DNA of 64,000 bases from Endozoicomonas numazuensis (GCF_000722635.1 NZ_JOKH01000005.1:391646-455645), one strand, 5' to 3'. Shown: positions 39,012 to 47,986, numbered from the stretch's first letter. Program-made: numbers and translations. The notes: generated from the sequence alone by a model not told the origin.

Positions 39012-40307
39012 ATGCATGCAGAGTTCAAGCTGAAAACGTCTCTTCTCCTGATCGTATTTTTTCTATTTGCTGGCCGGGTATGGGCCTCTGAATGGGGCAT
39101 TGGTGTTTCTTTTCGCCACGGCACCATTCCTTATGTCACAGACAAGGCTGATACTGTTCGTACAACCATCCCAAGCATTTATTACGAGGATGATTATCTG
39201 TTTCTCAGAGATTCCACCTGGGGTATCAAGCTATATAACGATGAGCAATGGGGTGTTCGCTTTATTGGTCGCAGAAGGTTCGTCAATATTCCGAGATCCG
39301 TGCAGAATCAGTATCAGGAAGACGCTTTTGACTGGGGCTTTCAGTTTCTCCTGAATTCAGGAGAAGCCCGGAACTGGCGTTTTGAATTACTGACCGAATC
39401 ACAAAAACGACGTCAGCTCTACGCTGGTCATGACTGGCGATTCAATGTTGGGAACTTGCAGCTTTCCAGCGAATTGGGGTTACGTCTAAAGTCGAGTCAA
39501 TACAACAGCTATTACTATGGGCTGAGTGGCTATGGTGGTCAGAATCTGTCTGCAGGCGCTGAAGTTCAGGCTGGCATTGATTTTCGCTACCCGCTCTTTG
39601 GTGGACTGAATCTGATAGGTGGGTTGGAATGGATTTATCTGGAGCCAACCGCTGCCAAAAGTCGTTCACTGGGCAGTCATCACTATGGTGCGGTCCGGTT
39701 AGGTGTTGCCTATTTCAGTGAGTCTACAACGACAGTATTGCCGGCTTTTCAAAAAGGATCTTATTTGAGAGTGTCTCATGGCTGGGCAACCCCTTCGGAT
39801 ATGAATCAGATTCTTAGAGGCAATTCCGAGAGTGATCCATACAACAATCAGCTAACCTCGGTTTTTTATGGTCATCCTTTAACTCAGGGCTGGCTTGGAT
39901 TGCCTATTGATGTCTTTCTGACAGGAGGCCTTGCCTATCACTACAACTCCAGTGTGCAGGATCCGGCCATTGAGAGTGTGATGGCTATCAAGGCCTATTA
40001 TAATTTTGATTGGCCTGTTCGCTGGCGTCTGGGAGCTGCTGAAGGTTTGTCCTATGTCAGTCGAGTGACGTACATTGAAAAGGCCGAGATGGATAAGAAA
40101 GGCAACAACGCCAGTAAGCTGATGAACTATCTGGACTTAAGTCTTGATGTAAATATTGGCGATGTTTTTGGCCATGATGGGTGGAAATCAGTCTGGTTAG
40201 GTTGGAGCATGCATCATCGTTCTTCCATCTTTAAGTTGGCTTCCCAGTTTGGGCGTATCAAAGGTGGCAGTAATTACAACACGCTTTATCTGCAGTGGGA
40301 CTTTTGA
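39012..40307 (+). CDS. MipA/OmpV-like outer-membrane protein with extended C-terminus
   Basis: Exported beta-barrel protein. A signal peptide (residues 1-25, cleaved near VWA-SEW) is followed by alternating aromatic strands. The first ~245 residues follow the MipA/OmpV pattern (IPSIYYEDDYLFLRDSTWGIKLY). The C-terminal half (LRVSHGWATPSD ... WLGWSMHHRSSIF ... LQWDF) has another barrel-like pattern and ends in Phe, the usual outer-membrane assembly signal. The MipA assignment is by pattern only; at 431 residues it is much longer than simple MipA. Confidence 0.7.
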   Translation: MHAEFKLKTSLLLIVFFLFAGRVWASEWGIGVSFRHGTIPYVTDKADTVRTTIPSIYYEDDYLFLRDSTWGIKLYNDEQWGVRFIGRRRFVNIPRSVQNQYQEDAFDWGFQFLLNSGEARNWRFELLTESQKRRQLYAGHDWRFNVGNLQLSSELGLRLKSSQYNSYYYGLSGYGGQNLSAGAEVQAGIDFRYPLFGGLNLIGGLEWIYLEPTAAKSRSLGSHHYGAVRLGVAYFSESTTTVLPAFQKGSYLRVSHGWATPSDMNQILRGNSESDPYNNQLTSVFYGHPLTQGWLGLPIDVFLTGGLAYHYNSSVQDPAIESVMAIKAYYNFDWPVRWRLGAAEGLSYVSRVTYIEKAEMDKKGNNASKLMNYLDLSLDVNIGDVFGHDGWKSVWLGWSMHHRSSIFKLASQFGRIKGGSNYNTLYLQWDF

Positions 40308-40355
40308 GATGAGTCACCTGAAAGCAATGAATGTTGAGCTTCTGAGAAGAGAGTC

Positions 40356-40375
40356 AGGGCCATAGGAACGGCCCT
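40356..40375. terminator. Stem-loop between convergent genes
   Basis: AGGGCC/GGCCCT around an 8-nt loop between the barrel gene and the convergent znuB stop. Short, with no clear T-run. Confidence 0.4.
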
Positions 40376-40380
40376 GTATT

Positions 40381-41163
40381 TCAGTTGCGTTTGAAATTCA
40401 GACTCAAAATAAAAATCAGGAAGCTGCAGACAACGACGGAAGGCCCGGCAGGAGTGTCCAGCTGCCAGGAAGCTGCCAGTCCTCCTGCAACACTCAGTAA
40501 GCCAATAATGCCTGCGGTAACAGCCATTTGCTCCGGAGTTCGGGAGAATCTCTGGGCTGTTGCAGCCGGTATGATCATCAATGAAGTGATCAACAGTACA
40601 CCGACAATTTTCATGGCTACAGCAATAACGAGAGCCATCATTAATGTCAGAATGAATTTGGTGCGCCGGACCGGAAATCCTTCAACCTGTGCCAGTTCAG
40701 CATGGATCGTCATGGCCAGAAGTGGTCTCCACAGACAGGCCAGAGTGATGAGCACCAGCGCGCCGCCACCCAATATCCAGAACAAGTCTTCTGGCGATGT
40801 AGCCAGAATGTCACCAAACAGATAGGACATCATGTCGATACGGACATTCTCGGCAAAGCTGACAGCGACAAGCCCCAGTGAAAGACTGCTGTGTGCAAGT
40901 ATTCCCAGCAGTGTATCCGACGCCATTTTTTGCCTTTCCTGTAGAGAAACCAGAAGAAGGGCAAGAAACAGAGAGCAGACAATAATTGCCAGATTCAAAT
41001 CAATATCGAGCAACAGTCCCAGAGCAACACCCAGCAGGGCCGAATGGGAAAGTGTGTCGCCAAAGTAGGCCATTTTTCGCCAGACAACGAAGCATCCTAA
41101 TGGGCCCGCTACGATGGCAACACCCGATCCAGCCAGCATGGCAGTGAGGAGCAATTCAGGCAT
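40381..41163 (-). CDS. znuB: Zinc ABC transporter permease ZnuB
   Basis: ABC-3 family permease with about eight helices. The family start [22 protein letters not shown] and [12 protein letters not shown] near residue 42 are clear. I set the start at ATG 41163 (260 residues; E. coli ZnuB has 261) because homology begins at MPELLL; upstream in-frame codons belong to the overlapping znuC. Overlap with znuC is 8 bp. It works with ZnuC here and ZnuA at 57 kb. Confidence 0.94.
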   Translation of the reverse strand: MPELLLTAMLAGSGVAIVAGPLGCFVVWRKMAYFGDTLSHSALLGVALGLLLDIDLNLAIIVCSLFLALLLVSLQERQKMASDTLLGILAHSSLSLGLVAVSFAENVRIDMMSYLFGDILATSPEDLFWILGGGALVLITLACLWRPLLAMTIHAELAQVEGFPVRRTKFILTLMMALVIAVAMKIVGVLLITSLMIIPAATAQRFSRTPEQMAVTAGIIGLLSVAGGLAASWQLDTPAGPSVVVCSFLIFILSLNFKRN

Positions 41164-42043
41164 GGGGGCTCCCCTTGTCGTGCTTGTGGATGACGTGACC
41201 ATCGACGCCGTGTTCATGATCGTGATGATGGGTATAGACAGCCAGCTCCTCAGATTCTCCACCAAAGAGTTTCAGATAAGCCGGGTGTTGTCGCACCTGA
41301 TGGGGATGACCAGAACAGCAGACATGTTGATTGAGGCAGACAACCCGGTCGGTAGAGGCCATGACCAGGTGGAGGTCGTGTGAGACCATTAAAACGGAGC
41401 AGCCCTGTTCATTCCTGAGTTCGGTAATCAGATGGTAGAGCTCTTTCTGACCATTGACGTCTACGCCCTGAACCGGTTCGTCCAGAACCAGTAAATGAGG
41501 TCTGTGCAACAGAGCCCTGGCCAGTAGTGTTCTTTGTAGCTCTCCACCCGAAAGTGTATGAACAGGGGATTGCATAACGTGAGCCACGCCGGTTCTTTCA
41601 AGGGCTGACATAATCTGCTGCTCTGGTTGTCCGGTCAGGGAAAGAAAGCGTTTAACGCTCAGGGGCATGCTTTCGTCAACGTGCAGCTTTTGAGGCATGT
41701 AGCCGATTCTTAGCCCGGACTTCATAGTACGGTCACCAGAATCAGGTATTTGAAGTCCGAGCACCACTCTGACCAGGGTTGTTTTACCAGCCCCGTTTGG
41801 GCCGATAAGCGTCACAATTTCACCGGGCCTGACGTCCAGGGAAATACCGGTGAGTACTTCTCGCTCCCGAAAAGCAATGTGTACGTCGTTAAGCCTGATC
41901 AATGACTCTTCAGACATCTTTGTATTAAGATCCTTTTTTGTTGCAGTGTAACGGCTGAAGGCTTTCTTTAGGCTGAAGGCTCTCTTTAGGCTGGAGGCTC
42001 TCTTTAGGCTGGAGGCTCTGCCAGTAAATTTGTCTGAACTCAT
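41156..42043 (-). CDS. znuC: Zinc ABC transporter ATPase ZnuC with a repetitive N-terminal extension
   Basis: ATPase of the zinc importer: Walker [10 protein letters not shown], signature LSGGELQR, Walker [14 protein letters not shown]-loop SHDLHLV and a His-rich tail ([13 protein letters not shown]) typical of zinc systems. The conserved domain begins near ATG 41917. The frame extends upstream to ATG 42043, which has a better Shine-Dalgarno (AGGGG) directly after the zur stop. The extra 42 residues include an 18-bp tandem repeat translating as [18 protein letters not shown]. Which start is used cannot be settled from sequence. Confidence 0.92.
   Translation of the reverse strand: MSSDKFTGRASSLKRASSLKRAFSLKKAFSRYTATKKDLNTKMSEESLIRLNDVHIAFREREVLTGISLDVRPGEIVTLIGPNGAGKTTLVRVVLGLQIPDSGDRTMKSGLRIGYMPQKLHVDESMPLSVKRFLSLTGQPEQQIMSALERTGVAHVMQSPVHTLSGGELQRTLLARALLHRPHLLVLDEPVQGVDVNGQKELYHLITELRNEQGCSVLMVSHDLHLVMASTDRVVCLNQHVCCSGHPHQVRQHPAYLKLFGGESEELAVYTHHHDHEHGVDGHVIHKHDKGSPHA
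41955..42022 (-). repeat. 18-bp in-frame tandem repeat at the znuC 5' end
   Basis: Three and a half copies of an 18-bp unit (CTGAAGGCTCTCTTTAGG on the plus strand, with substitutions). The unit length is a multiple of three, so copy-number change would not shift the znuC frame. Confidence 0.85.
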
Positions 42044-42045
42044 AT

Positions 42046-42525
42046 TTACCCCTGTGCTTCCTGACAAATTGAGCACAAGCCGGTGAGCTCTATAGCAGCA
42101 TCTGTAATCTTGAAACCCTGATCTGTGGCACAGGAAGCAATGGACTGATTGATGGCCTGATGGTCTATTTCCTGTGTCACCCGACAGTTCTGGCAGATAA
42201 GAAAACAGCTGTTATGTTTTTTGCCGGGATGAGGGCATCCAATAAAAGCATTAAGGGAGGATAGACGGTGAATGAGGCCCTGCTCTAATAAGAAATCAAG
42301 AGCGCGATAAACGGTGGGTGGTTGAGCAACCCGCTCTTCCTGCTTTGCCAGTTCAGCAAGAATATCATATGCGCCTATGGGCTGATGACTTTGCCAGACC
42401 AGTTCCAGTACTTTCTCTCGGAGATAAGTCAGTCTGGCGCCCTTTTGCTGACAGAGCGTTCGTGCTTCCTGCAAGGCTTCTGAAATACAAAGATGATGGT
42501 CGTGAGGCTGGTTGACACTGGTCAT
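42046..42525 (-). CDS. zur: Zinc uptake regulator Zur (Fur family)
   Basis: Zinc-sensing repressor, first gene of zur-znuC-znuB. N-terminal winged helix with [13 protein letters not shown] and [20 protein letters not shown] near residues 30-90. The dimerisation domain has CPHP, CQNC and CSIC metal motifs. ATG 42525 is chosen over the upstream TTG. A GTTATATCATAAC operator-like dyad lies 28 bp upstream, consistent with autoregulation. Confidence 0.93.
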   Translation of the reverse strand: MTSVNQPHDHHLCISEALQEARTLCQQKGARLTYLREKVLELVWQSHQPIGAYDILAELAKQEERVAQPPTVYRALDFLLEQGLIHRLSSLNAFIGCPHPGKKHNSCFLICQNCRVTQEIDHQAINQSIASCATDQGFKITDAAIELTGLCSICQEAQG

Positions 42526-42552
42526 GACAAAGAAAGGTAGCAAGTGAAAGAT

Positions 42553-42565
42553 GTTATATCATAAC
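42553..42565. promoter_or_regulatory. Putative Zur box upstream of zur
   Basis: GTTATATCATAAC: 5-bp arms GTTAT/ATAAC around ATC, 28 bp before the zur ATG. It differs by one base from the dyad before znuA (57915) and resembles the gammaproteobacterial Zur consensus centred on GTTATA. Confidence 0.7.
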
Positions 42566-42713
42566 CGAATCGCTGATGGGTTTATATTGAATCCGGGGCT
42601 TTTGAGAGATTGAGTTAAAGCAGTTGCTTGAGAACTAGGCAGTAAGCAAGATAAAATTTTGAGCATTCAGGCTGTATAAGAACAACAATAAAACCTGCCA
42701 GAGGTGCATGTGT

Positions 42714-43613
42714 ATGGATACTATTTTTGAAATTCCCCGGGACATGATTCTGAAAAAAGATAAGGCGGGTGTTTGTCGGGCCATGAGTCTGGCATGGCTG
42801 AATGAGATGATGAAGAACCAGATTCCGGATGGCGATTGGGTCAGCAAGAAAAATGTTTCAACATGGGCTGACCTTCAGAAGAAATACCGAAAGAATCCCG
42901 ACAACTCTCCCATTATCAAAAGACTGAATCTTAACGAAGACTTCATTTTTGGTAGTTATGATGATGGCTGGGAAGAAAAAGTCATGTCCAGTTCCACCGT
43001 GTTTGACCTGAATAACGTAGGAAATGGCGCTTACTATATGAGCATTTCTTACAGCAGGGATTCAGGACAGCATGGTATTGGTTTTTTCTTCAACTCAACT
43101 TATCACTATGCATTAAATCAAAATGAAGGAATGCTCAGAGAAGGTGCTTCTAAATGCACAAAAAAGAAGTTTATTGATAATGTTTTACGGATAGAAAAAG
43201 AGTATGCCGAGAAGGAGTTGGATGCGAGAGTTCAATCCCAGCGTCTTTACACCATCAGTAGGGAAGAGGCTAAAAAAAGTAAAGGTATTCTGGGAAGCTG
43301 CTATCTGACAACGGCTACCTGCCAGTCACTGGGGTTGGGAGATCGCTGCTATGAACTGGAAACGCTCAGAAGCTATCGGGACGAATGGCTCGCCGCTCAA
43401 GAGCAAGGCCAGAATGAGATCGACTTTTATTACAAGACGGCACCGGGTGTCGTAGAAAAAATCAATCAGTCTGATCATGCCGAAACGATTTATCGTCAGA
43501 TTTATGAGGAGTTGGTTGAACCTTCAGTGAGCGCCATCGAAGCGGGTCATCATGAACGTGCCAGAGAGCTTTATAAAAAAGTCTCTCTGAAGTTATTCAA
43601 TCAGTATCAGTAA
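42714..43613 (+). CDS. YopT-like (C58) cysteine protease-fold protein with CFI-box-like C-terminus
   Basis: Two-part protein. The N-terminal ~150 residues fit the papain-like C58/YopT pattern: nucleophile block AGVCRAMSLAWL (C21), His block GQHGIGFFF (H120), and YALNQNEGMLR, where N135 takes the place of the usual acidic third residue. The C-terminal ~100 residues (SCYLTTATCQSLGL, RCYELETLRSYRDEWL) resemble the CFI-box C-terminal module found on diverse toxins and effectors. No signal peptide. Start ATG 42714 is 9 nt after GAGG; the ATG 6 bp earlier is too close. No immunity gene or chaperone is evident. Family assignment is by motif reading. Confidence 0.65.
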   Translation: MDTIFEIPRDMILKKDKAGVCRAMSLAWLNEMMKNQIPDGDWVSKKNVSTWADLQKKYRKNPDNSPIIKRLNLNEDFIFGSYDDGWEEKVMSSSTVFDLNNVGNGAYYMSISYSRDSGQHGIGFFFNSTYHYALNQNEGMLREGASKCTKKKFIDNVLRIEKEYAEKELDARVQSQRLYTISREEAKKSKGILGSCYLTTATCQSLGLGDRCYELETLRSYRDEWLAAQEQGQNEIDFYYKTAPGVVEKINQSDHAETIYRQIYEELVEPSVSAIEAGHHERARELYKKVSLKLFNQYQ

Positions 43614-43658
43614 AGTTGCGACCATCCCTCACCATAATGAGAGATGGAACATAACGAT

Positions 43659-44069
43659 CTACTTCCATTGAAAAATTGTCCAGGACGGAATCAGCATGCC
43701 GGGCTTGCTGGGATCTATGAAGTTGCCCATATTATCAGCCGCCACCAGATAATACGGCTTGCCAACTTTAGGGATTACCTGAATACCATAAAGGAAACCA
43801 TTAATGCGGTATTCCTTGATGGTTTCATTCGAACCGGGACGAATGACAACCGTGGTGTCGTCCCTTCTCTCCAGATCTTCTGGACGAAGATTTTTGGGGA
43901 TCTTCTCAAAATCTTCCTTGCTGATAGTCGCCGAATCAGATTGGGCGGCTTTGGGAGGTTTTTCCAGAGCGGCTTCGGGTGAGTTTGAAGGAGCTGGAGT
44001 ACTGGTACAGCCGGCAAGAAAGAAAGATATAAATGCAGCAAGAACCAGTGAACCTGTTATTGACTTCAT
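43659..44069 (-). CDS. DUF2782 lipoprotein
   Basis: Predicted lipoprotein: signal peptide with lipobox LAGC (Cys near residue 20), a Pro/Ala/Ser linker, then a conserved C-terminal domain (EYRINGFLYGIQVIPKVGKPYYLVAADNMGNF). A divergent DUF2782 gene beside polA is the Pseudomonas arrangement. ATG 44069 chosen for its Shine-Dalgarno (GAGG, 6 nt). Function unknown. Confidence 0.85.
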   Translation of the reverse strand: MKSITGSLVLAAFISFFLAGCTSTPAPSNSPEAALEKPPKAAQSDSATISKEDFEKIPKNLRPEDLERRDDTTVVIRPGSNETIKEYRINGFLYGIQVIPKVGKPYYLVAADNMGNFIDPSKPGMLIPSWTIFQWK

Positions 44070-44140
44070 AGCGTGCCTCAAGGAATAACCATGTGTCCGG
44101 CAAGAAAAAGAGATTAGAATAGCAGTCTACTCCAATATTC

Positions 44141-44160
44141 AGGAAGCTGATCAAGAATAG
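44141..44160. mobile_element. Solo MITE family A end (decayed)
   Basis: AGGAAGCTGATCAAGAATAG resembles the MITE end AGGAGGCTGACCGAGAATAG (three mismatches in 20). No interior is present. It lies between the lipoprotein gene and polA. Confidence 0.4.
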
Positions 44161-44272
44161 GGCTGCATAGTTAAGCTCTCTCCATGGTCAACGACCAGGC
44201 TGTAGCTGCCAGTGTTCATCAATTCAACGTCTGAATGCTACGGCTACCCATTAACCAGAGATCGATTCAGCA

Positions 44273-47011
44273 ATGTCAGATCAAGCCAGTACGCCCCTTG
44301 TGCTCGTAGATGGATCTTCTTACCTCTATCGGGCTTTTCATGCTTCAGAGCGAGCCAACCTGAGAACCTTAGACGGGCGTCCAACAGGGGCGATCCGTGT
44401 GATGACCAATATGCTGAAGAGTTTGCTGAGGGAATATCCGGGCAGCCCGGTTGCGGTTGTCTTTGATGCCAAGGGTAAAAACTTCCGGCACGACATGTAC
44501 GAAGACTACAAGGCGACGCGTAAGCCAATGCCTGATGATCTTCGCTCGCAAGTTCAGCCTATTCACGCCATTGTTCGTGCTTTGGGTATGCCGTTGTTGA
44601 TGATCGATGCTGTTGAAGCCGACGATGTGATCGGGACATTGGCAAAAGAAGCGACTGAGAAAAAAATTGATACAGTCATCTCAACCGGCGACAAAGATAT
44701 CGCCCAGCTGGTATCAGAACATGTCACTCTTATCGACACCATGAATGACTCTCGCACCGATCTGGCTGGTGTTGTCGATAAGTTTGGTATTCCTGCCCAT
44801 CTGATTATTGATTACCTGGCTCTCATGGGAGATTCCAGTGACAATATTCCCGGCATGCCCGGGGTTGGACAAAAAACAGCGCTGGCTCTCTTACAGGGGA
44901 TTGGCAGCATTGATGAGATTGCCAGGCGTTTGGACGAAGTCGCTGCTCTGGGATTCAGGGGCAGCAAGAATTTTGCTCCCAAGTTTGAAGAGCACAAGGA
45001 TATTGTGCTGCTCTCCAGAGACCTGGCCACTATCAAAACCGATGTTGAACTCCCCGTTGCGATTGAAGACCTTAAAGCCGAGCCAATCGATAAGGAAGCT
45101 CTGCTGACTCTGTATAAAGAATATGAGTTCCGTTCCATGGTGACTGAACTGGAACAAGGAATGGGAGGGGAGTCAGAATCTGAGCCAGCCAGACCCGCGA
45201 TCAATGCTGAGTACGAAACTGTTTTGGATCAGGACGGCTTTAATCGCTGGCTTAAACGCCTGGATGATGCAGAACTGTTTGCCTTTGATACCGAAACGAC
45301 CAGTCTTGATTACATGGAAGCGGAGCTGGTGGGACTGTCTTTCGCTGTAGAAGCAGGTAAAGCTGCGTATGTTCCAGTGGCTCATGATTATGTGGGAGCA
45401 CCGGATCAACTGGACAGAAACTGGGTACTTGAACAGATCAAACCACTGTTAGAGAACCCCGAAAAGAAAAAGGTTGGTCAGAACCTGAAATATGATAAGA
45501 GTGTATTGGCCAACTATGACATCAGTCTGGAAGGGATTGACTGGGATACGATGCTCGAGTCGTATGTTTTGAATTCTACGGCAACCCGCCATGATATGGA
45601 CAGCCTGGCCCAGAAATACCTCGATCATCAATGCATTTCTTTTGAAGAGATTGCAGGTAAAGGTAAAAAGCAGCTTACCTTTAATCAGATTGATCTTGAA
45701 ATTGCCGCTCCCTATGCCGCTGAAGATGCTGATATTACTCTGAGGCTGCATGAGACTCTTGCCCCTCAACTGGAGAAAGAGTCGTCTCTGTATTCTGTCT
45801 TCCGTGATATTGAAATGCCACTGGTTGGCATTATGTCTCGTATGGAAAGGCGAGGAGCCAAGGTGAATGGAAGCCTGCTGGCTCAGCAGAGTATGGAAAT
45901 CGGCAAGCGCCTGCACGAATTGGAAAAACAAGCGCATGATGCTGCAGGTGAACCTTTTAATCTGGCATCTCCCAAACAGCTACAGGTAATTCTGTTTGAA
46001 AAGCTGGGCTTGCCGGTCATCAAGAAAACCCCAAAAGGACAACCTTCCACAGCTGAAGAAGTACTTCAGGAGCTGGCTTTGGATTATCCGTTGCCAAAGC
46101 TTCTGATTGAACATCGTGGTCTCAGTAAGTTGAAATCAACTTACACAGATAAGTTACCCCAGATGATCAATCCGGTCACTGGACGCATTCATACCTCTTA
46201 TCACCAGGCTGTGACGGCCACAGGTCGATTGTCCTCTTCCGATCCTAACCTTCAGAACATTCCCATTCGTACTGAGGAAGGACGCAAGGTACGTCAGGCC
46301 TTTGTAGCGCCTGAAGGGTATCAGTTGATTGCGGCTGACTACTCTCAGATCGAGCTGAGAATCATGGCGCATCTTTCTGATGATGCAGGTCTGCTGGACG
46401 CTTTTGCCAAGGGGCTGGATATTCACAAAGCCACTGCCGCAGAAGTTTTTGGTGTTGCATTGGAAGAGGTCACTACCGACCAGCGAAGAAGTGCAAAGGC
46501 GATTAACTTTGGTCTGATTTATGGAATGTCCTCTTTCGGACTGGCCAAACAGCTGGGCATTTCCAGAAAGTCGGCACAAGAGTACATTGACCTTTATTTC
46601 GATCGTTACCCGGGTGTTCTTCATTACATGGATCGAACTAAAGAGTCTGCAAAGGAAAAAGGGTATGTGGAGACTCTGTTTGGACGGAGACTTTATCTTC
46701 CTGAAATCAATGCTCGAAATGGTATGCGCCGCCAGGCTGCTGAACGGACTGCTATCAATGCCCCTATGCAGGGAACGGCTGCTGACATCATTAAGAGAGC
46801 AATGGCTGATGTAGATCAGTGGCTTACTGAGAGTGATCTTGATGCCAGAATGATTTTGCAGGTGCACGATGAATTGATTTTGGAAGTTTCTGAAGAACAG
46901 CTTGAAGTCGTTAAAGCGGGGATCGTGGAAAAAATGTCGCTGGCTGCAGAACTTAAGGTTCCGCTACTGGTTGAAGCTGGCACAGGATATAACTGGGACG
47001 AAGCTCACTAG
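44273..47011 (+). CDS. polA: DNA polymerase I
   Basis: Repair and Okazaki-fragment processing polymerase, 912 residues. The 5' nuclease domain (1-300) has DGSSYLYRAFHA and the Asp clusters; the 3'-5' exonuclease (about 310-500) retains FDTETTSLD and YAAEDADIT, so proofreading is probably active; the polymerase domain has motif A DYSQIELRIMAH, motif B around INFGLIYGMSSFGLA and motif C QVHDELILEV. It ends NWDEAH, the same place as the E. coli protein. The stop codon TAG is part of the CTAG at the left end of a MITE. Confidence 0.97.
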   Translation: MSDQASTPLVLVDGSSYLYRAFHASERANLRTLDGRPTGAIRVMTNMLKSLLREYPGSPVAVVFDAKGKNFRHDMYEDYKATRKPMPDDLRSQVQPIHAIVRALGMPLLMIDAVEADDVIGTLAKEATEKKIDTVISTGDKDIAQLVSEHVTLIDTMNDSRTDLAGVVDKFGIPAHLIIDYLALMGDSSDNIPGMPGVGQKTALALLQGIGSIDEIARRLDEVAALGFRGSKNFAPKFEEHKDIVLLSRDLATIKTDVELPVAIEDLKAEPIDKEALLTLYKEYEFRSMVTELEQGMGGESESEPARPAINAEYETVLDQDGFNRWLKRLDDAELFAFDTETTSLDYMEAELVGLSFAVEAGKAAYVPVAHDYVGAPDQLDRNWVLEQIKPLLENPEKKKVGQNLKYDKSVLANYDISLEGIDWDTMLESYVLNSTATRHDMDSLAQKYLDHQCISFEEIAGKGKKQLTFNQIDLEIAAPYAAEDADITLRLHETLAPQLEKESSLYSVFRDIEMPLVGIMSRMERRGAKVNGSLLAQQSMEIGKRLHELEKQAHDAAGEPFNLASPKQLQVILFEKLGLPVIKKTPKGQPSTAEEVLQELALDYPLPKLLIEHRGLSKLKSTYTDKLPQMINPVTGRIHTSYHQAVTATGRLSSSDPNLQNIPIRTEEGRKVRQAFVAPEGYQLIAADYSQIELRIMAHLSDDAGLLDAFAKGLDIHKATAAEVFGVALEEVTTDQRRSAKAINFGLIYGMSSFGLAKQLGISRKSAQEYIDLYFDRYPGVLHYMDRTKESAKEKGYVETLFGRRLYLPEINARNGMRRQAAERTAINAPMQGTAADIIKRAMADVDQWLTESDLDARMILQVHDELILEVSEEQLEVVKAGIVEKMSLAAELKVPLLVEAGTGYNWDEAH

Positions 47012-47175
47012 GAGGCTGACCGAGAATAGTGGTCGAGAATAAAATTCAGTAGAACGAGGCCATTTTTTCGAGGTATTTGTGCGAATAGTGGGCTTATTCA
47101 ATAAAATTCATCGGAAAAAGGGGCTGTTCTTTCTGGATTTTAGGCCGACCTGTCTATTCTCGGACAGGCTCCTAG
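47008..47175. mobile_element. MITE family A, tandem copy 1 (on the polA stop codon)
   Basis: 168 bp from CTAG 47008-47011 to CTAG 47172-47175. Left end AGGAGGCTGACCGAGAATAG, right end CTATTCTCGGACAGGCTCCTAG. The interior is diverged from copies 2 and 59973 (GTGGTCGAGAATAAAATTC, TTTTTTCGAGGTATTTG). It shares its right CTAG with the next copy. Confidence 0.9.
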
Positions 47176-47339
47176 GAGGCTGACCGAGAATAGCGTCCGA
47201 GCATAAAATTCAGTAGAACGAGTCAGCTTTTTCACTGAATTTGTGCGAATAGTTGACCTATTTAAGCAAATTCAGTGGAAAAGATGGCCGTTCTTTCTGG
47301 ATTTTAGGCCGGGCTGTCTATTCTCGGTCAGCCTCCTAG
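47172..47339. mobile_element. MITE family A, tandem copy 2
   Basis: 168 bp with perfect ends CTAGGAGGCTGACCGAGAAT and its complement. By direct comparison it is identical, base for base, to the copy at 59973-60140, which points to recent movement or gene conversion. Internal complementary motifs (AAATTCAGT, ACTGAATTT, AATTTG/CAAATT) allow several hairpins. No coding capacity. Confidence 0.93.
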
Positions 47340-47390
47340 CATGGAGTAGGTCCGTGGTAAGTCCCTCAGGTTCTGAGAATAGCTAAGAAA

Positions 47391-47417
47391 ACGTCAGGGT
47401 TTCCCCTGGCGTTTTTT
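47391..47417 (+). terminator. Probable polA terminator, displaced by MITEs
   Basis: CGTCAGGG/CCCTGGCG stem with one G-U pair, then GTTTTTTG. It lies 380 bp past the polA stop, with the two MITE copies in between. Confidence 0.7.
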
Positions 47418-47744
47418 GAAAACACTCAATCGTAATCCAGACCTGAACAATACTTCTCTCTGGAAGCATTAAACCACCGCTTTGGAAGCTCAAGTGTTAC
47501 TGCTTGGTTCTTACGACCGTTCCGATATCAAGACCGGACACTATTATGCTTCGCTCATAGCTGTTTAGTGTTGGCTTCCTGCCTGACTAAGACTAGCCTT
47601 TTCAAGAGAACGCAAAGTTGTCTTTTGTAGACTTGCCGTTACCGTTTATTTAAAAGATGCAGTTTTGTTTCATTGTGGAACTCAACGTGAAAGGACTGAT
47701 TTTCAGAACGTCGAAAATTTTTTATATTTTTTTTCACGTCAGTG

Positions 47745-47772
47745 GGAACTTTTTCAGATTTTGGTTGTCTCA
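47745..47772 (+). promoter_or_regulatory. Sigma-E/AlgU-type promoter of sRNA 1
   Basis: GGAACTT (47745-47751), 16-nt spacer, TCTCA (47768-47772), with GTAGGG starting 7 nt after the -10. It matches the extracytoplasmic sigma factor consensus GGAACTT-N16-17-TCTGA/TCAAA. Confidence 0.75.
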
Positions 47773-47778
47773 GTATAT

Positions 47779-47907
47779 GTAGGGAGGCAAAAACCTTTCT
47801 ACAGACTCCTTGTGTGTTTAGTGTTGGCAAAACTTCAGCGCTGTGTTCCCCGACACAGGCTGTAACGAACCGGTAACCGTTCCCCCTTGGTGACCGGTTT
47901 TTTTTTT
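47779..47907 (+). ncRNA. sRNA 1, ErsA/Spot 42-locus family
   Basis: Predicted ~129-nt RNA from the GTAGGG start to the T-run. A 5' stem pairs GTAGGGAGG with CCTTTCTAC. The invariant core CCTTGTGTGTTTAG is at 47808-47821. An internal hairpin CTGTGT/ACACAG encloses TCCCCG. The terminator has arms AACCGGTAACC (47868-47878) and GGTGACCGGTT (47889-47899) around a C-rich loop, then nine T. Position after polA matches Spot 42 and ErsA. Short open frames across it are not convincing genes. Confidence 0.75.
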
Positions 47908-47952
47908 GCCTGAAAGTCAGCCAGAAAAATATGGAATAAATTACATCTTCTG

Positions 47953-47980
47953 GGAACTTTCTAAGATTTTGGTTGTCTCA
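47953..47980 (+). promoter_or_regulatory. Sigma-E/AlgU-type promoter of sRNA 2
   Basis: GGAACTT (47953-47959), 16-nt spacer, TCTCA (47976-47980); GTAGGG begins 7 nt further on. Confidence 0.75.
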
Positions 47981-47986
47981 GTTTAT

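Noticed and set aside
47660-47710. A fifth sigma-E promoter (GTGGAACTC) before sRNA 1
   Set aside because: No TCTGA/TCTCA-like -10 at 16-17 nt and no sRNA-like unit follows.
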